Assembly (NCBI RefSeq): GCF_004923295.1
Contig: NZ_CP039635.1
Span: 454,501-518,500, forward strand
Source: Azospirillum sp. TSH100
GTDB taxonomy: Bacteria > Pseudomonadota > Alphaproteobacteria > Azospirillales > Azospirillaceae
DNA: 64,000 nt
Direction of reading: 5' to 3'
The position numbers were made by a program, and so were the translations under genes. Each line of letters starts with the position of its first letter. The stretch's first letter is position 1. Shown piece after piece: positions 53,626 through 62,005 of this stretch. Below the pieces are notes generated by a model. It ran no database searches and had not been told where the DNA came from. It was given only the letters and a program-made list of their open reading frames with translations.

Positions 53626-54525
53626 TCAGGCGACCGTCGCCAGTTCGGGCGCCAGACGGCGGGCGTCGGCGATCAAGGCCGCGGTCAGCGGCGGCTGTGG
53701 ATCGCGCCGGGCGACCACCAGGCCGATCAGGGTCGACAGCTCCGGCGCCACGATGGGAATGGCCCGGATCGTGGGGGGAAGCAGCAGCGACTCCGCCATG
53801 ATCCGCGGCATGATCGTCGACCACATGCCGGTGCAGAGATGATTGGTCAGCACCACGATGGAGTTGGATTCAAGCATCGGCTCAGCATGCACTCCGGCTT
53901 CGGCAAAGGCGCGGTCGATGATCCGCCGGTTCTGCATGGTGGTGTTGAGCAGACAGAGCGGCAGGGTGGCCGCCTCCTCCCAGGTGACGCTGTCGCGCGT
54001 GCCGAGCGGACCGTCGGCCGCCGTGATCAGATGGTAGCGCTCATGATAGAGCGGCACCTCGTCCACATTGCCCAGCGGTTCGTTGTCGAGATAGGTGATG
54101 CCGGCTTCGGCCTCCAGATTCTCCAGCCTGGACAGGATCTCGGTGGAACTGTGGGAGGCGATGGTGATCTTGATGCCAGGATGCATCGACCAGACGGTGG
54201 CGGTCAGCCGCTGGACCATCGGCAGCGCCGTCGGCACCACGACCAGCCGCAGCGTGCCGGTCAGCCCCTGCTTCATCGTCTCGACCTCGGCGCGCATCGC
54301 CTTGTAGTCGCCGACGATGCGCCGCGCCCAATCCAGTACCCGCTCCCCTTCGGCGGTGAATCCGATGAAACGGGCACCACGGTCGACCAACGGCACTCCG
54401 AGGGTCGATTCCAGCTGCTTGATCGCCGCGGACAGATTCGGCTGCGACACGCCGCAGACCTGCGCCGCACGGCCGAAATGCTTCTCGGTCGCCAGAGCGA
54501 TCAGAAACTCAAGCTTCTCCTGCAT
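53626..54525 (-). CDS. LysR-family regulator, probably of formate dehydrogenase genes
   Basis: 299 residues. The N-terminal helix-turn-helix (FGRAAQVCGVSQPNLSAAIK) and a periplasmic-binding-like effector domain are typical LysR. It resembles the LysR regulators that adjoin fds-type formate dehydrogenase operons. It lies downstream of the fdhF-hypA genes on the same strand after a gap of about 155 bp. A role in their control is inferred from position. Confidence 0.85.
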   Translation of the reverse strand: MQEKLEFLIALATEKHFGRAAQVCGVSQPNLSAAIKQLESTLGVPLVDRGARFIGFTAEGERVLDWARRIVGDYKAMRAEVETMKQGLTGTLRLVVVPTALPMVQRLTATVWSMHPGIKITIASHSSTEILSRLENLEAEAGITYLDNEPLGNVDEVPLYHERYHLITAADGPLGTRDSVTWEEAATLPLCLLNTTMQNRRIIDRAFAEAGVHAEPMLESNSIVVLTNHLCTGMWSTIMPRIMAESLLLPPTIRAIPIVAPELSTLIGLVVARRDPQPPLTAALIADARRLAPELATVA

Positions 54526-54681
54526 GTCGGGCCTCCTCCCACCACGTCTTTCGAAGCGTGGATCGGGAACTTATCGATCACGACCCGAGCAACATCATTG
54601 ATACGAGTCACATGTCGGCGTCGCCGCGCGGGCTGCCGCAGCGGCAATGCGACGCATCGTAGGCGCACAAATCTTTTTCAG

Positions 54682-54924
54682 TCAGGACACCTCCATCTCC
54701 ACGAGCCGGAACGCCTCGCCCGGCGGCTGGTCGATCCGCAGATCGGCCCCCTCCAGGAAGGTATCGCGGCTGAGCAAGTCGAAGGCGTGACGCAGGGCAT
54801 CCGGCTGTACCCGGCTCTGCTGCCCGACCGACAGGCTGACCCGGACCACCCTGGCGAAAGGGCTGGTCTCCCGCGCCTTCATCGCCTGTTCCAGCAGGGA
54901 TTGGCAGAGAGCGATCTCATGCAT
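54682..54924 (-). CDS. HypA-like nickel chaperone lacking the zinc-finger domain
   Basis: 80 residues, against about 113 for HypA. The nickel-binding N-terminus MHE is intact, and the core (ALCQSLLEQAMKAR, RVVRVSLSVGQQSRVQPDAL, GADLRIDQPPGEA) aligns with HypA. It then jumps to the HypA C-terminal strand (FRLVEMEVS), omitting the two CxxC zinc motifs. The join is in frame with no stop. HypA delivers nickel to [NiFe] hydrogenase, and the zinc domain matters for folding and partner contact, so this is a natural minimal variant or a damaged copy. A hyf hydrogenase operon lies 3.5 kb away. Confidence 0.75.
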   Translation of the reverse strand: MHEIALCQSLLEQAMKARETSPFARVVRVSLSVGQQSRVQPDALRHAFDLLSRDTFLEGADLRIDQPPGEAFRLVEMEVS

Positions 54925-54954
54925 GGGCTGAAGCCTTATGAAAACCGTCAGGGT

Positions 54955-55061
54955 TCCCTCCCATGACAGGGTTAGGGTGAGGGGATCGCACGGCGCCCTT
55001 TACCGAGAATCCACGCCACGCATCCTCCTCACCCCTACCCTCTCCCCGGGGGGAGAGGGGG
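54955..55061. repeat. REP-like palindromic repeat between fdhF and the hypA-like gene
   Basis: CCCTCTCCCC and GGGGAGAGGG pair at 55038-55047 and 55050-55059. The flanking CTCCTCACCCCTACCC is echoed in inverted form by GGGTTAGGGTGAGGGG (54970-54984). This is the look of dispersed REP-type elements in GC-rich proteobacteria. It may reduce read-through from fdhF to hypA. Confidence 0.6.
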
Positions 55062-55066
55062 AGACA

Positions 55067-57238
55067 TTACGCGAAGGCCGGGGCCTTCTTCGCCGCACGG
55101 GTCACCGCGTTGCTGAGACCGCCCTTCAGCTTCGCGTATTCCTGCTGGACGTAATTCTCGGCCCAGACCTGATCGGCGATCGCCTCGACCCGGACGGCGG
55201 CGTATTTGTATTCCGGCGTCTTGGCAATGGGATCAACGGCGTGGATGGTCAGCTCGTTGCAGGCACCGATCCACCACTGGTAGGTCATGTAGACGGCCCC
55301 CTTGTTGGTGCGGTCGGTGACGCTGGCGCGGGTGATCACCTTGCCGCGGCGCGACGACACCCAGACCAGCTCCTGGTCACGGATGCCCAGGGCCTTGGCG
55401 TCCTTCGGGTTGATGGTGACATAGCCGGGCTCGTCGGCCAGCGTCTGCAGGGCGGCGCAGTTGCCGGTCATCGAGCGGCAGGAGTAATGGCCGACCTCGC
55501 GCACCGTGCAGAGGATCAGCGGGAACTCCTCGGTCAGCTGGTCCTGCGGCGGACGCCATTCGGTGGCGAACAGCAGGCCCTTGCCGCCCGGCCGCTGGAA
55601 GACGTTGCCCTCATAGAGATACTTGGAGCCGGCCGAGTCGAGGTCGCGGCACGGCCACGGAACGGCACCCAGCCCCTCCATCTTCTCGTAGGTGACGCCG
55701 TAGAAGATCGGGCACAACTCGCGCAGCTCGTCCCAGATCTGCTTGGTGTTGTCGTAATGCATGGGATAGCCCATCGCCGTGGCGAGCAGGCTGATGATCT
55801 CCCAGTCATGCTTGACGTCGCCCTTGGCATCCACCGCCTTGGTGAAGCGCTGGAAGCTGCGGTCGGCGGCGCTGAACACCCCCTCATGCTCGCCCCAGGA
55901 GGTCGCCGGCAGGATCAAATCGGCAAACATCGCCGTCTTCGTCATGAAGATGTCCTGGACGATGACGAACTCCATCGCCTCGAAGCCCTTGCGCACCTGG
56001 GTCAGGTCCGGCTCGGTCTGGGCCGGATCCTCGCCCATCACATACATCGCCTTCAGCTTGCCGGTCTCCGCCAGATGCGGCACGTCGGTCAAGCGGTAGC
56101 CGATCTCGCCGGGCAGCGAGTCGACACCCCAGACCTTGGCGAACTTCTCGCGGATCTCCGGGTCGGTGACCTTCTGGTAGCCGGGGAATTCGGTCGGCAG
56201 GACGCCCATGTCGCAACTGCCCTGCACGTTGTTCTGGCCGCGCACCGGGCCGACGCCGACATTCGGACGGCCGAGATTGCCGGTCAGCAGCGCCAGCCCC
56301 GACAGCCCCTTTACCACATCGACGCCCTGGCCCCATTGGGTGACGCCCATGCCCCACAGGATGGTGGCGGAGGGGGCGACGGCATAGATGCGCATCGCCT
56401 CGCGGATGTCGTCGGCCGGCAGGCCGGTGATCGCCTCGGCGTATTCGGGGGTGTATTTGTCGACGATCTTCTTGTACTCGTCGAAGCCCTCGGTGTAATT
56501 GGCGACATACTCCTTGTTGTAGAGCCCTTCATTGATCAGGACATTGGCGAAGGCGTTGACCAGCGCCATGTTGGAGCCGTTGTTCAGCGGCAGCCACAGA
56601 TCGGCCAGACGGGCCGTCTCGATCTTGCGCGGATCGCAGACGATGATCTTGGCGCCGCGCTCCTTCGCCCTGATGATGCGCTTGGCGATCACCGGATGAC
56701 TGTCGGCGACGTTGTAGCCGAAGACCAGGACGCATTTGGTGTGCTCGATCTCGGGGATCGAGTTGCTCATGGCGCCGTTGCCCAGCGTCACCTGCAACCC
56801 GGCGACCGAGGGGCCGTGGCAGACGCGCGCGCAATTGTCGACATTGTTGGTGCCGAGAACCGCGCGGGTGAATTTCTGCATCACATAATTGGTCTCGTTG
56901 CCGGTGCCGCGCGACGAGCCGGTGGTCATGATCGAGTCGGGGCCGTATTTGGCCTTGATCTCACCCAGCTTGGTCGCGGCGTACCGGATCGCCTCGTCCC
57001 ACGACACCGCCTCGAACGCGGCGTCGCGCGAGCGGCGCAGCATCGGGTTGCGCAGGCGCGGCGTCAGCAGCTTGGTGTCGTTGATGAAGTCGTAACCGAA
57101 ATAGCCCTTGAGGCAGAGTTCCCCTTCATTGGTGACGCCGTTGAGGGGCTCGGCACCGACGACCTTCCCGCCCTCGACCAGCAGATTCAGTTTGCAGCCC
57201 GTACCGCAGTAGGGGCAGACCGCCATATGCTTTTCCAT
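55067..57238 (-). CDS. fdhF: Formate dehydrogenase H-type catalytic subunit, Cys-containing (FdhF-like)
   Basis: 723 residues, like E. coli FdhF. The [4Fe-4S] cysteines Cys8, Cys11, Cys15 and Cys42 are at the E. coli positions. The molybdenum ligand is Cys140 (codon TGC) where E. coli has selenocysteine 140, followed by the conserved His141 (NCARVCHGPSVAG). It oxidises formate with a bis-molybdopterin-guanine-dinucleotide cofactor and should feed electrons through small ferredoxin-like subunits to the hydrogenase-type complex encoded divergently. The start MEKHMAVCPYCGTGC is conventional. Confidence 0.93.
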   Translation of the reverse strand: MEKHMAVCPYCGTGCKLNLLVEGGKVVGAEPLNGVTNEGELCLKGYFGYDFINDTKLLTPRLRNPMLRRSRDAAFEAVSWDEAIRYAATKLGEIKAKYGPDSIMTTGSSRGTGNETNYVMQKFTRAVLGTNNVDNCARVCHGPSVAGLQVTLGNGAMSNSIPEIEHTKCVLVFGYNVADSHPVIAKRIIRAKERGAKIIVCDPRKIETARLADLWLPLNNGSNMALVNAFANVLINEGLYNKEYVANYTEGFDEYKKIVDKYTPEYAEAITGLPADDIREAMRIYAVAPSATILWGMGVTQWGQGVDVVKGLSGLALLTGNLGRPNVGVGPVRGQNNVQGSCDMGVLPTEFPGYQKVTDPEIREKFAKVWGVDSLPGEIGYRLTDVPHLAETGKLKAMYVMGEDPAQTEPDLTQVRKGFEAMEFVIVQDIFMTKTAMFADLILPATSWGEHEGVFSAADRSFQRFTKAVDAKGDVKHDWEIISLLATAMGYPMHYDNTKQIWDELRELCPIFYGVTYEKMEGLGAVPWPCRDLDSAGSKYLYEGNVFQRPGGKGLLFATEWRPPQDQLTEEFPLILCTVREVGHYSCRSMTGNCAALQTLADEPGYVTINPKDAKALGIRDQELVWVSSRRGKVITRASVTDRTNKGAVYMTYQWWIGACNELTIHAVDPIAKTPEYKYAAVRVEAIADQVWAENYVQQEYAKLKGGLSNAVTRAAKKAPAFA

Positions 57239-57307
57239 CTCGACCTCGGTGTTCGCTCGATTGTGCCGGCTGTGCGCCGGCCGCAGTGATGGGGTGGTGA
57301 CCGTGGA

Positions 57308-57853
57308 TCAGGCCGCGACTTCGGCGGCTTCCAGCGCGGCGCGCTCGCGGCGGCGGCGCAGGGTCTCGTCCATCGCCTCCCGGTCCATCAGGGTCAAGGC
57401 GCTGGTCGGGCAGACCGACACGCAGGCCGGGCCGGCGTCGCCACGCTCGATGCACAGGTCGCATTTGTGCGCCTGCGCCTTGACCCCCAGGCTGAGCGTC
57501 AGGCCGGCGAATTGCCGGACCGCCGGCACCGTCACCACGTCCATGACGCCGAACGGGCAGGCCAGCACGCAGTTCTTGCAGCCCAGGCAGCGCTCCTGCT
57601 CCACCTGCACGCTGTGCTGGCGGTAGACGATGGCGTTGTTCGGGCAGGCGTTGACGCAGGGCGCGTCCTCGCAATGGTGGCACATCACCGCGGTGCTGAC
57701 GTCGGCCGTCTTCACCATGCGGATGCGCGGCTTGAAGGTTTCCGGCGCCAGTCCTTCGACGCCGGCCCCCTCGGAATGGGCAAGCGCACAGGCGACCTCG
57801 CATGTGCGGCAACCGATGCACTTGCTCGGGTTGGCAGTGACGAATCTGTTCAT
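57308..57853 (-). CDS. HydN/HycB-like 4Fe-4S electron-transfer protein
   Basis: 181 residues with four Cys clusters (CIGCRTCEVAC, CHHCEDAPCVNAC, CLGCKNCVLACPF, CDLC...CVSVC), consistent with four [4Fe-4S] centres. It is 69 bp upstream of fdhF on the same strand and would carry electrons from formate dehydrogenase. Its start MNRFVTANPSKCIGC is very like that of the divergent HyfA at 58418, so the two are paralogues. Confidence 0.9.
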   Translation of the reverse strand: MNRFVTANPSKCIGCRTCEVACALAHSEGAGVEGLAPETFKPRIRMVKTADVSTAVMCHHCEDAPCVNACPNNAIVYRQHSVQVEQERCLGCKNCVLACPFGVMDVVTVPAVRQFAGLTLSLGVKAQAHKCDLCIERGDAGPACVSVCPTSALTLMDREAMDETLRRRRERAALEAAEVAA

Positions 57854-58417
57854 TCCCGTCGTCCTTGTTGGCAGCCGGAGGGGGCCGTCGGACGGCCCCG
57901 CCCCGGCATCGCTTCACTGTTCCCTGGCGTTACGCGCCGGTTGGCCGCTGCGGGCACCGGTGGCTTCACGTCCGATTGAAATCGCTTATCGCCCGATCTT
58001 TAAAAGTAATCGATGCCGATAAGCTGATCCTATCGAGTATATTCTCTTTCTTATCAGAGTTTCTGGGAAGCCATTCGACAGTCAAAACGATCTCTGGCGC
58101 CCGGTCTTTGTGTCGCGCACCTTATACCCACTTTTTTTATGTGTCTAGTTGACATCGCTTCTCCTGGAGGAATAGCGTAGCCAAGTCAACGGCGATCATA
58201 AAAAAGACCGCCATTTTGACAAAGATTCGCAACAGCTGGCTCTCCTTCTGCCACACCGCCCGTGACAACAGGCGGCGTGGGGGCGTGCGCGAGCCAATAC
58301 TGTCTTCTTATTGGACGATCAGTTTTTCTTATTGGGCTTTCCCTGTTACCGGGTTTTGCCAAGAAACTCCTGATCGACCGATTCGACGCACCCGCCCGGG
58401 AAGCCGGAGGTCTGGAC
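57854..58417. other. Divergent control region between fdh and hyf genes
   Basis: This 564-bp region is distinctly AT-richer around 57975-58260 than its surroundings. It contains one sigma-54-like element (58237-58251) facing hyf, several GATAAG/CTTATC-type words near 57987-58025 and no other clear regulator site. I could not place a promoter for the leftward fdh genes. Confidence 0.5.
58237..58251 (+). promoter_or_regulatory. Possible sigma-54 promoter for the hyf operon
   Basis: TGGCTCT-CCTT-CTGC keeps the essential GG and GC at the right spacing, with two or three departures from TGGCACG-N4-TTGC. Formate hydrogenlyase operons in enterobacteria use sigma-54 with FhlA/HyfR. No such activator gene is in this part of the window, and the leader to 58418 would be long (about 155 nt). 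Confidence 0.35.
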
Positions 58418-59011
58418 ATGAATCGCTTCGTTATCGCGGAACCGAGAAAATGCATCGGGTGCAACACCTGCATGGCGGCCTGCACCGAGGCACATAAAAA
58501 ACAGGGGCTGCAGGCGCATCCCCGGCTGACCGTCATGCGGATCGGCGACGACACCGGCCCCGTCCTCTGCCATCAGTGCGAGGACGCGCCCTGTGCCCGC
58601 GTCTGTCCGGTCAACGCTATCACCCATGCCGCCGACAGCATCCTGCTGGATGAGCAGGCCTGCATCGGCTGCAAGATGTGCGCGTTGGCCTGCCCCTTCG
58701 GCGCCATCACGCCCAGCGGCACTGGCATCGCCGGGGTCGCCGGCATCGCCACCGCAACGCCCAGCCACTCGGCGGCGCTCGATCCGCTGCTGGCCTGGGA
58801 CATCGGCGTGCGCAGCGTGGCGGTGAAATGCGACCTTTGCGCCTTCTCCGGCGACGGCCCGGCCTGCGTGCGCGTGTGCCCGACCGCCGCCCTTTACGCG
58901 GCCGACGCCGATGCCACCCGCCAGGCTGCCGCCGTCAAGCGCACGCTGGCCGCGGCGGCACCGGTCAGTCCTGAAACGCCGCTCGCCTCGCTGGAGGGGC
59001 TGGACCCATGA
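58418..59011 (+). CDS. hyfA: HyfA-like 4Fe-4S ferredoxin subunit
   Basis: 197 residues from ATG 58418 with GCCGGAGG as ribosome-binding site; the longer frame to 58262 is unlikely. Cys clusters CIGCNTCMAAC, CHQCEDAPCARVC, CIGCKMCALACPF and CDLC...CVRVC indicate four [4Fe-4S] centres. It begins the hyf operon and would pass electrons from formate dehydrogenase to the hydrogenase. Its stop overlaps hyfB by 4 nt. Confidence 0.9.
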   Translation: MNRFVIAEPRKCIGCNTCMAACTEAHKKQGLQAHPRLTVMRIGDDTGPVLCHQCEDAPCARVCPVNAITHAADSILLDEQACIGCKMCALACPFGAITPSGTGIAGVAGIATATPSHSAALDPLLAWDIGVRSVAVKCDLCAFSGDGPACVRVCPTAALYAADADATRQAAAVKRTLAAAAPVSPETPLASLEGLDP

Positions 59012-61035
59012 TTCCACTCTCCCTGCTCATCATGTCGCTGCTGCTGTCCTGCGGCGGCGCCATCCTCTGCCTCCTCCTGAAGCATCGGGAGGGGGACATC
59101 CGTCTTGGCGGCAGCGGCGTCGGCATCGCCGCGGCACTTGCCGGGCTCGGCGCCGGGCTGACGGCCATCGGTGCCGGCCAGCCGGCCGTGCTCGACGCCG
59201 CCGGCCCCTACCCCTTCGCCCATTTCGTCCTGCGGCTCGACCCGCTGGCCGGCCTGATGATCGCGGTCATCTCGCTCTTGTCGCTGGTCGCCTGGATCTA
59301 CGGCTTCGCCTATGTGCGCGAATATGCCGGGCGCGGCGTCGGGGCGATGGGCTTCTTCATGAACGCCTTCATCGCCTCGATGATGCTGGTGGTGGCGGCC
59401 GACAACGGCTTCTGGTTCCTCATCTTCTTCGAGATGATGTCGCTGGCCTCCTATTTCCTGGTCATCTTCGACCAGGACGACGAGGCGGTGGGCGCCGGCT
59501 TCCTCTATTTCCTGGTCGCCCATGGCGGCTCGGTGCTGATCATGGCCGCCTTCTTCCTGATGGCGAACCAGGCCGGCAGCTTCGATTTCGCCGCCTTCCG
59601 CGCCCATCCGCTGCCGGCCCCGCTGGACAGCGTCGCCTTCCTGCTGGCCTTCATCGGCTTCGGCGCCAAGGCCGGCATGATCCCGCTGCACATCTGGCTG
59701 CCGCGCGCCCATCCGGCCGCCCCGTCGCACGCCTCGGCGCTGATGTCGGGCGTGATGATCAAGATCGGCGTCTTCGGCATCGTCAAGGTCGGCGTCGACC
59801 TGCTGGGCGCCAGCGCAGGGCCGGCGATGCTGGGCTGGGGCCTGCTGGTGCTGGCCTTCGGCGCGGTGTCGTCGGTGCTGGGCGTGGTCTATGCCCTGGC
59901 CGAGCACGACATCAAGAAGCTGCTCGCCTACCACTCGGTCGAGAATATCGGCATCATCCTGCTGGGCGTCGGCACCGGCATGATCGGCATGGCGCTGCAC
60001 CAGCCGGTGCTGGCGGTGCTGGGCCTGATGGCCGGCCTCTATCACCTGCTGAACCATGCGGTGTTCAAGGGCCTGCTGTTCCTCGGCGCCGGCTCCACCA
60101 TCTTCCGCATGCACACCAAGGACATGGAGGAGATGGGCGGGCTGGCCCGCAACATGCCCTGGACCGCCCTGTCCTTCCTGGTCGGCGCGCTGGCCATCTC
60201 GGCGATCCCACCGCTGAACGGCTTCGTGTCGGAATGGTACACCTATCAGGCGCTGTTCGCCGCGGCGTTGGACGGCACCCCGCTGGTGAAGTTCGCCGCC
60301 CCGATCGCCGCCGTCATGCTGGCGCTGACCGGCGCGCTGGCGGTGATGTGCTTCGTCAAGGCCTACGGCATCATGTTCGCAGGCGCACCGCGCAGCCATC
60401 ATGCCGAGGAGGCGCGCGAGGCGCCGGCCGCGATGGTCGCCGGCATGGTGGTGCTGGCCGTCGCCTGCGTGGCACTCGGCCTGCTGGCGCCGCTGGTGGC
60501 GCCGGTGATGGGCCGCATCGCGGCGGCGACCATCGGCACCGCTCCGGTCACGCTGGCGGTCGGCGCCACCCTGCTGCCGGGCGACGCCCGGCAGGCGACG
60601 CTCTCCACCCCGCTGATCGCCATCCTGCTGATCGCCATGGCGTTCCTGCCGATCGGGTTGAAGGCGGCCTTCGCCGCCAAGCGCGGGGGCGACCGCAAGG
60701 TGGCGGCCCCCTGGGCGGCCGGCTATCTGCCGGACCATCACATGTCCGCCAGCGCCGGCGGCTTCGCCCAGCCGATCCGCATGTTCTTCGCCCCGCTCTA
60801 CGGCATGCGCCAGGCGATCGCCGGGCGCTGGACCGGCATCGCCCACGGCTTCGAGCGGGTGGTCACGCTGGCACGGCGCACCGAACCGCTGGCCGACCGC
60901 AGCGTCATCGCCCCGATCACCGGTGCGGTCGATGCAAGCGGCAAGTGGCTGCAAGTCATCCAGGCCGGCGATTTCCGCATCTACTGCCTCTACATCGTCG
61001 CGGCGCTGATCGTGCTGCTGGCGCTGGCCGTCTGA
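59008..61035 (+). CDS. hyfB: HyfB-like membrane subunit (NuoL/antiporter family)
   Basis: 675 residues, matching HyfB/HycC length, with over a dozen hydrophobic segments. Conserved antiporter-family motifs include FEMMSLASYFLV with the key Glu, AKAGMIPLHIWLPRAHPAAP and SVENIGIILLGVG. It is a candidate proton-pumping subunit of a group 4 hydrogenase/formate hydrogenlyase-2 complex. Confidence 0.92.
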   Translation: MIPLSLLIMSLLLSCGGAILCLLLKHREGDIRLGGSGVGIAAALAGLGAGLTAIGAGQPAVLDAAGPYPFAHFVLRLDPLAGLMIAVISLLSLVAWIYGFAYVREYAGRGVGAMGFFMNAFIASMMLVVAADNGFWFLIFFEMMSLASYFLVIFDQDDEAVGAGFLYFLVAHGGSVLIMAAFFLMANQAGSFDFAAFRAHPLPAPLDSVAFLLAFIGFGAKAGMIPLHIWLPRAHPAAPSHASALMSGVMIKIGVFGIVKVGVDLLGASAGPAMLGWGLLVLAFGAVSSVLGVVYALAEHDIKKLLAYHSVENIGIILLGVGTGMIGMALHQPVLAVLGLMAGLYHLLNHAVFKGLLFLGAGSTIFRMHTKDMEEMGGLARNMPWTALSFLVGALAISAIPPLNGFVSEWYTYQALFAAALDGTPLVKFAAPIAAVMLALTGALAVMCFVKAYGIMFAGAPRSHHAEEAREAPAAMVAGMVVLAVACVALGLLAPLVAPVMGRIAAATIGTAPVTLAVGATLLPGDARQATLSTPLIAILLIAMAFLPIGLKAAFAAKRGGDRKVAAPWAAGYLPDHHMSASAGGFAQPIRMFFAPLYGMRQAIAGRWTGIAHGFERVVTLARRTEPLADRSVIAPITGAVDASGKWLQVIQAGDFRIYCLYIVAALIVLLALAV

Positions 61036-61047
61036 CGGGAGGACGCC

Positions 61048-61986
61048 ATGCTGACCCTCTCACATCTCATCCTGGGACTGTTCCAGGCGCTCCTCCTGCT
61101 CGCGGCGGCACCGCTGGTTTCCGGCCTGTCGCGCATGGTCCGGGCGAAGCTGCACACCCGCCACGGGCCGGGCCTGCTGCAAGACTATCGCGACATCGCC
61201 AAGCTGCTGACCCGCCAGGATCTGGCCCCGCCGAACGGCGGCTTCGCCTTCCGATCGATGCCGGCGGTGATGCTGACGACGGTGCTGGTCATCGCCATGG
61301 GCATCCCGATGCTGACCCGCTTCACGCCGGTGGCGCCGATCGGCGACCTGATCACGGTCATCTATCTGTTTGCGCTCGCCCGCTTCTTCTTCTCGCTGTC
61401 CGGCATCGACAGCGGCAGCTCCTTCTCCGGCATCGGCGGGAGCCGCGAGCTGACCATGGGCGTGCTGGTGGAGCCGGTGATGCTGCTGTCGCTGTTCGTC
61501 GCCGCCCTGCTGGCCGGCTCGACCAACCTCGGCGCCATCGGCAGCGCCATCGCCGACGGCCATGTGCGGTCGGCGACCGCGACGGTGATCGCCGCCCTGT
61601 CCTTCGCCTATGCCATCTACATCGAACTGGGCAAGCTGCCCTACGACATGGCGGAAGCCGAACAGGAGCTTCAGGAAGGCCCGCTGACCGAATATTCCGG
61701 CCCGTCGCTGGCGCTGATCAAATGGGCGATGGCGCTGAAGCAGACGGTCGTCGTCGCCTGGTTCGTCGGCGTCTTCCTGCCCTTCGGCAGCGCGACCGGG
61801 ATGACATTCTTCGGGCTGCTGTTCGGGTTGATCGCCTTCGCCATCAAGCTGGTCCTGATCTTCGCCGCCGTCGGCGTGGTCGAAAACAGCGTCGCGCGCG
61901 TCCGCTTCCGCCTGACCCCCCAGCACAGCTGGATCGGGGTCGGCGCCGCCTCGCTCGCCTTCGTCTTCTATCTGGTCGGCCTGTGA
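61048..61986 (+). CDS. hyfC: HyfC-like membrane subunit (NuoH family)
   Basis: 312 residues (E. coli HyfC about 315). RMVRAKLHTRHGPGLLQDYRD near the N-terminus and the acidic loop KLPYDMAEAEQELQEGPLTE are hallmarks of the NuoH/HycD quinone-site family. It anchors the soluble hydrogenase arm to the membrane. Confidence 0.93.
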   Translation: MLTLSHLILGLFQALLLLAAAPLVSGLSRMVRAKLHTRHGPGLLQDYRDIAKLLTRQDLAPPNGGFAFRSMPAVMLTTVLVIAMGIPMLTRFTPVAPIGDLITVIYLFALARFFFSLSGIDSGSSFSGIGGSRELTMGVLVEPVMLLSLFVAALLAGSTNLGAIGSAIADGHVRSATATVIAALSFAYAIYIELGKLPYDMAEAEQELQEGPLTEYSGPSLALIKWAMALKQTVVVAWFVGVFLPFGSATGMTFFGLLFGLIAFAIKLVLIFAAVGVVENSVARVRFRLTPQHSWIGVGAASLAFVFYLVGL

Positions 61987-62005
61987 GCCGGCGAGGGGCA
62001 GCATC

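Noticed and set aside
56819..56821. Possible selenocysteine codon in fdhF
   Set aside because: The codon at the E. coli Sec140 position is TGC (Cys), not TGA, so no recoding is needed.
58894..60954. A 686-codon minus-strand frame opposite hyfB
   Set aside because: Same antisense composition effect; HyfB on the plus strand is certain.
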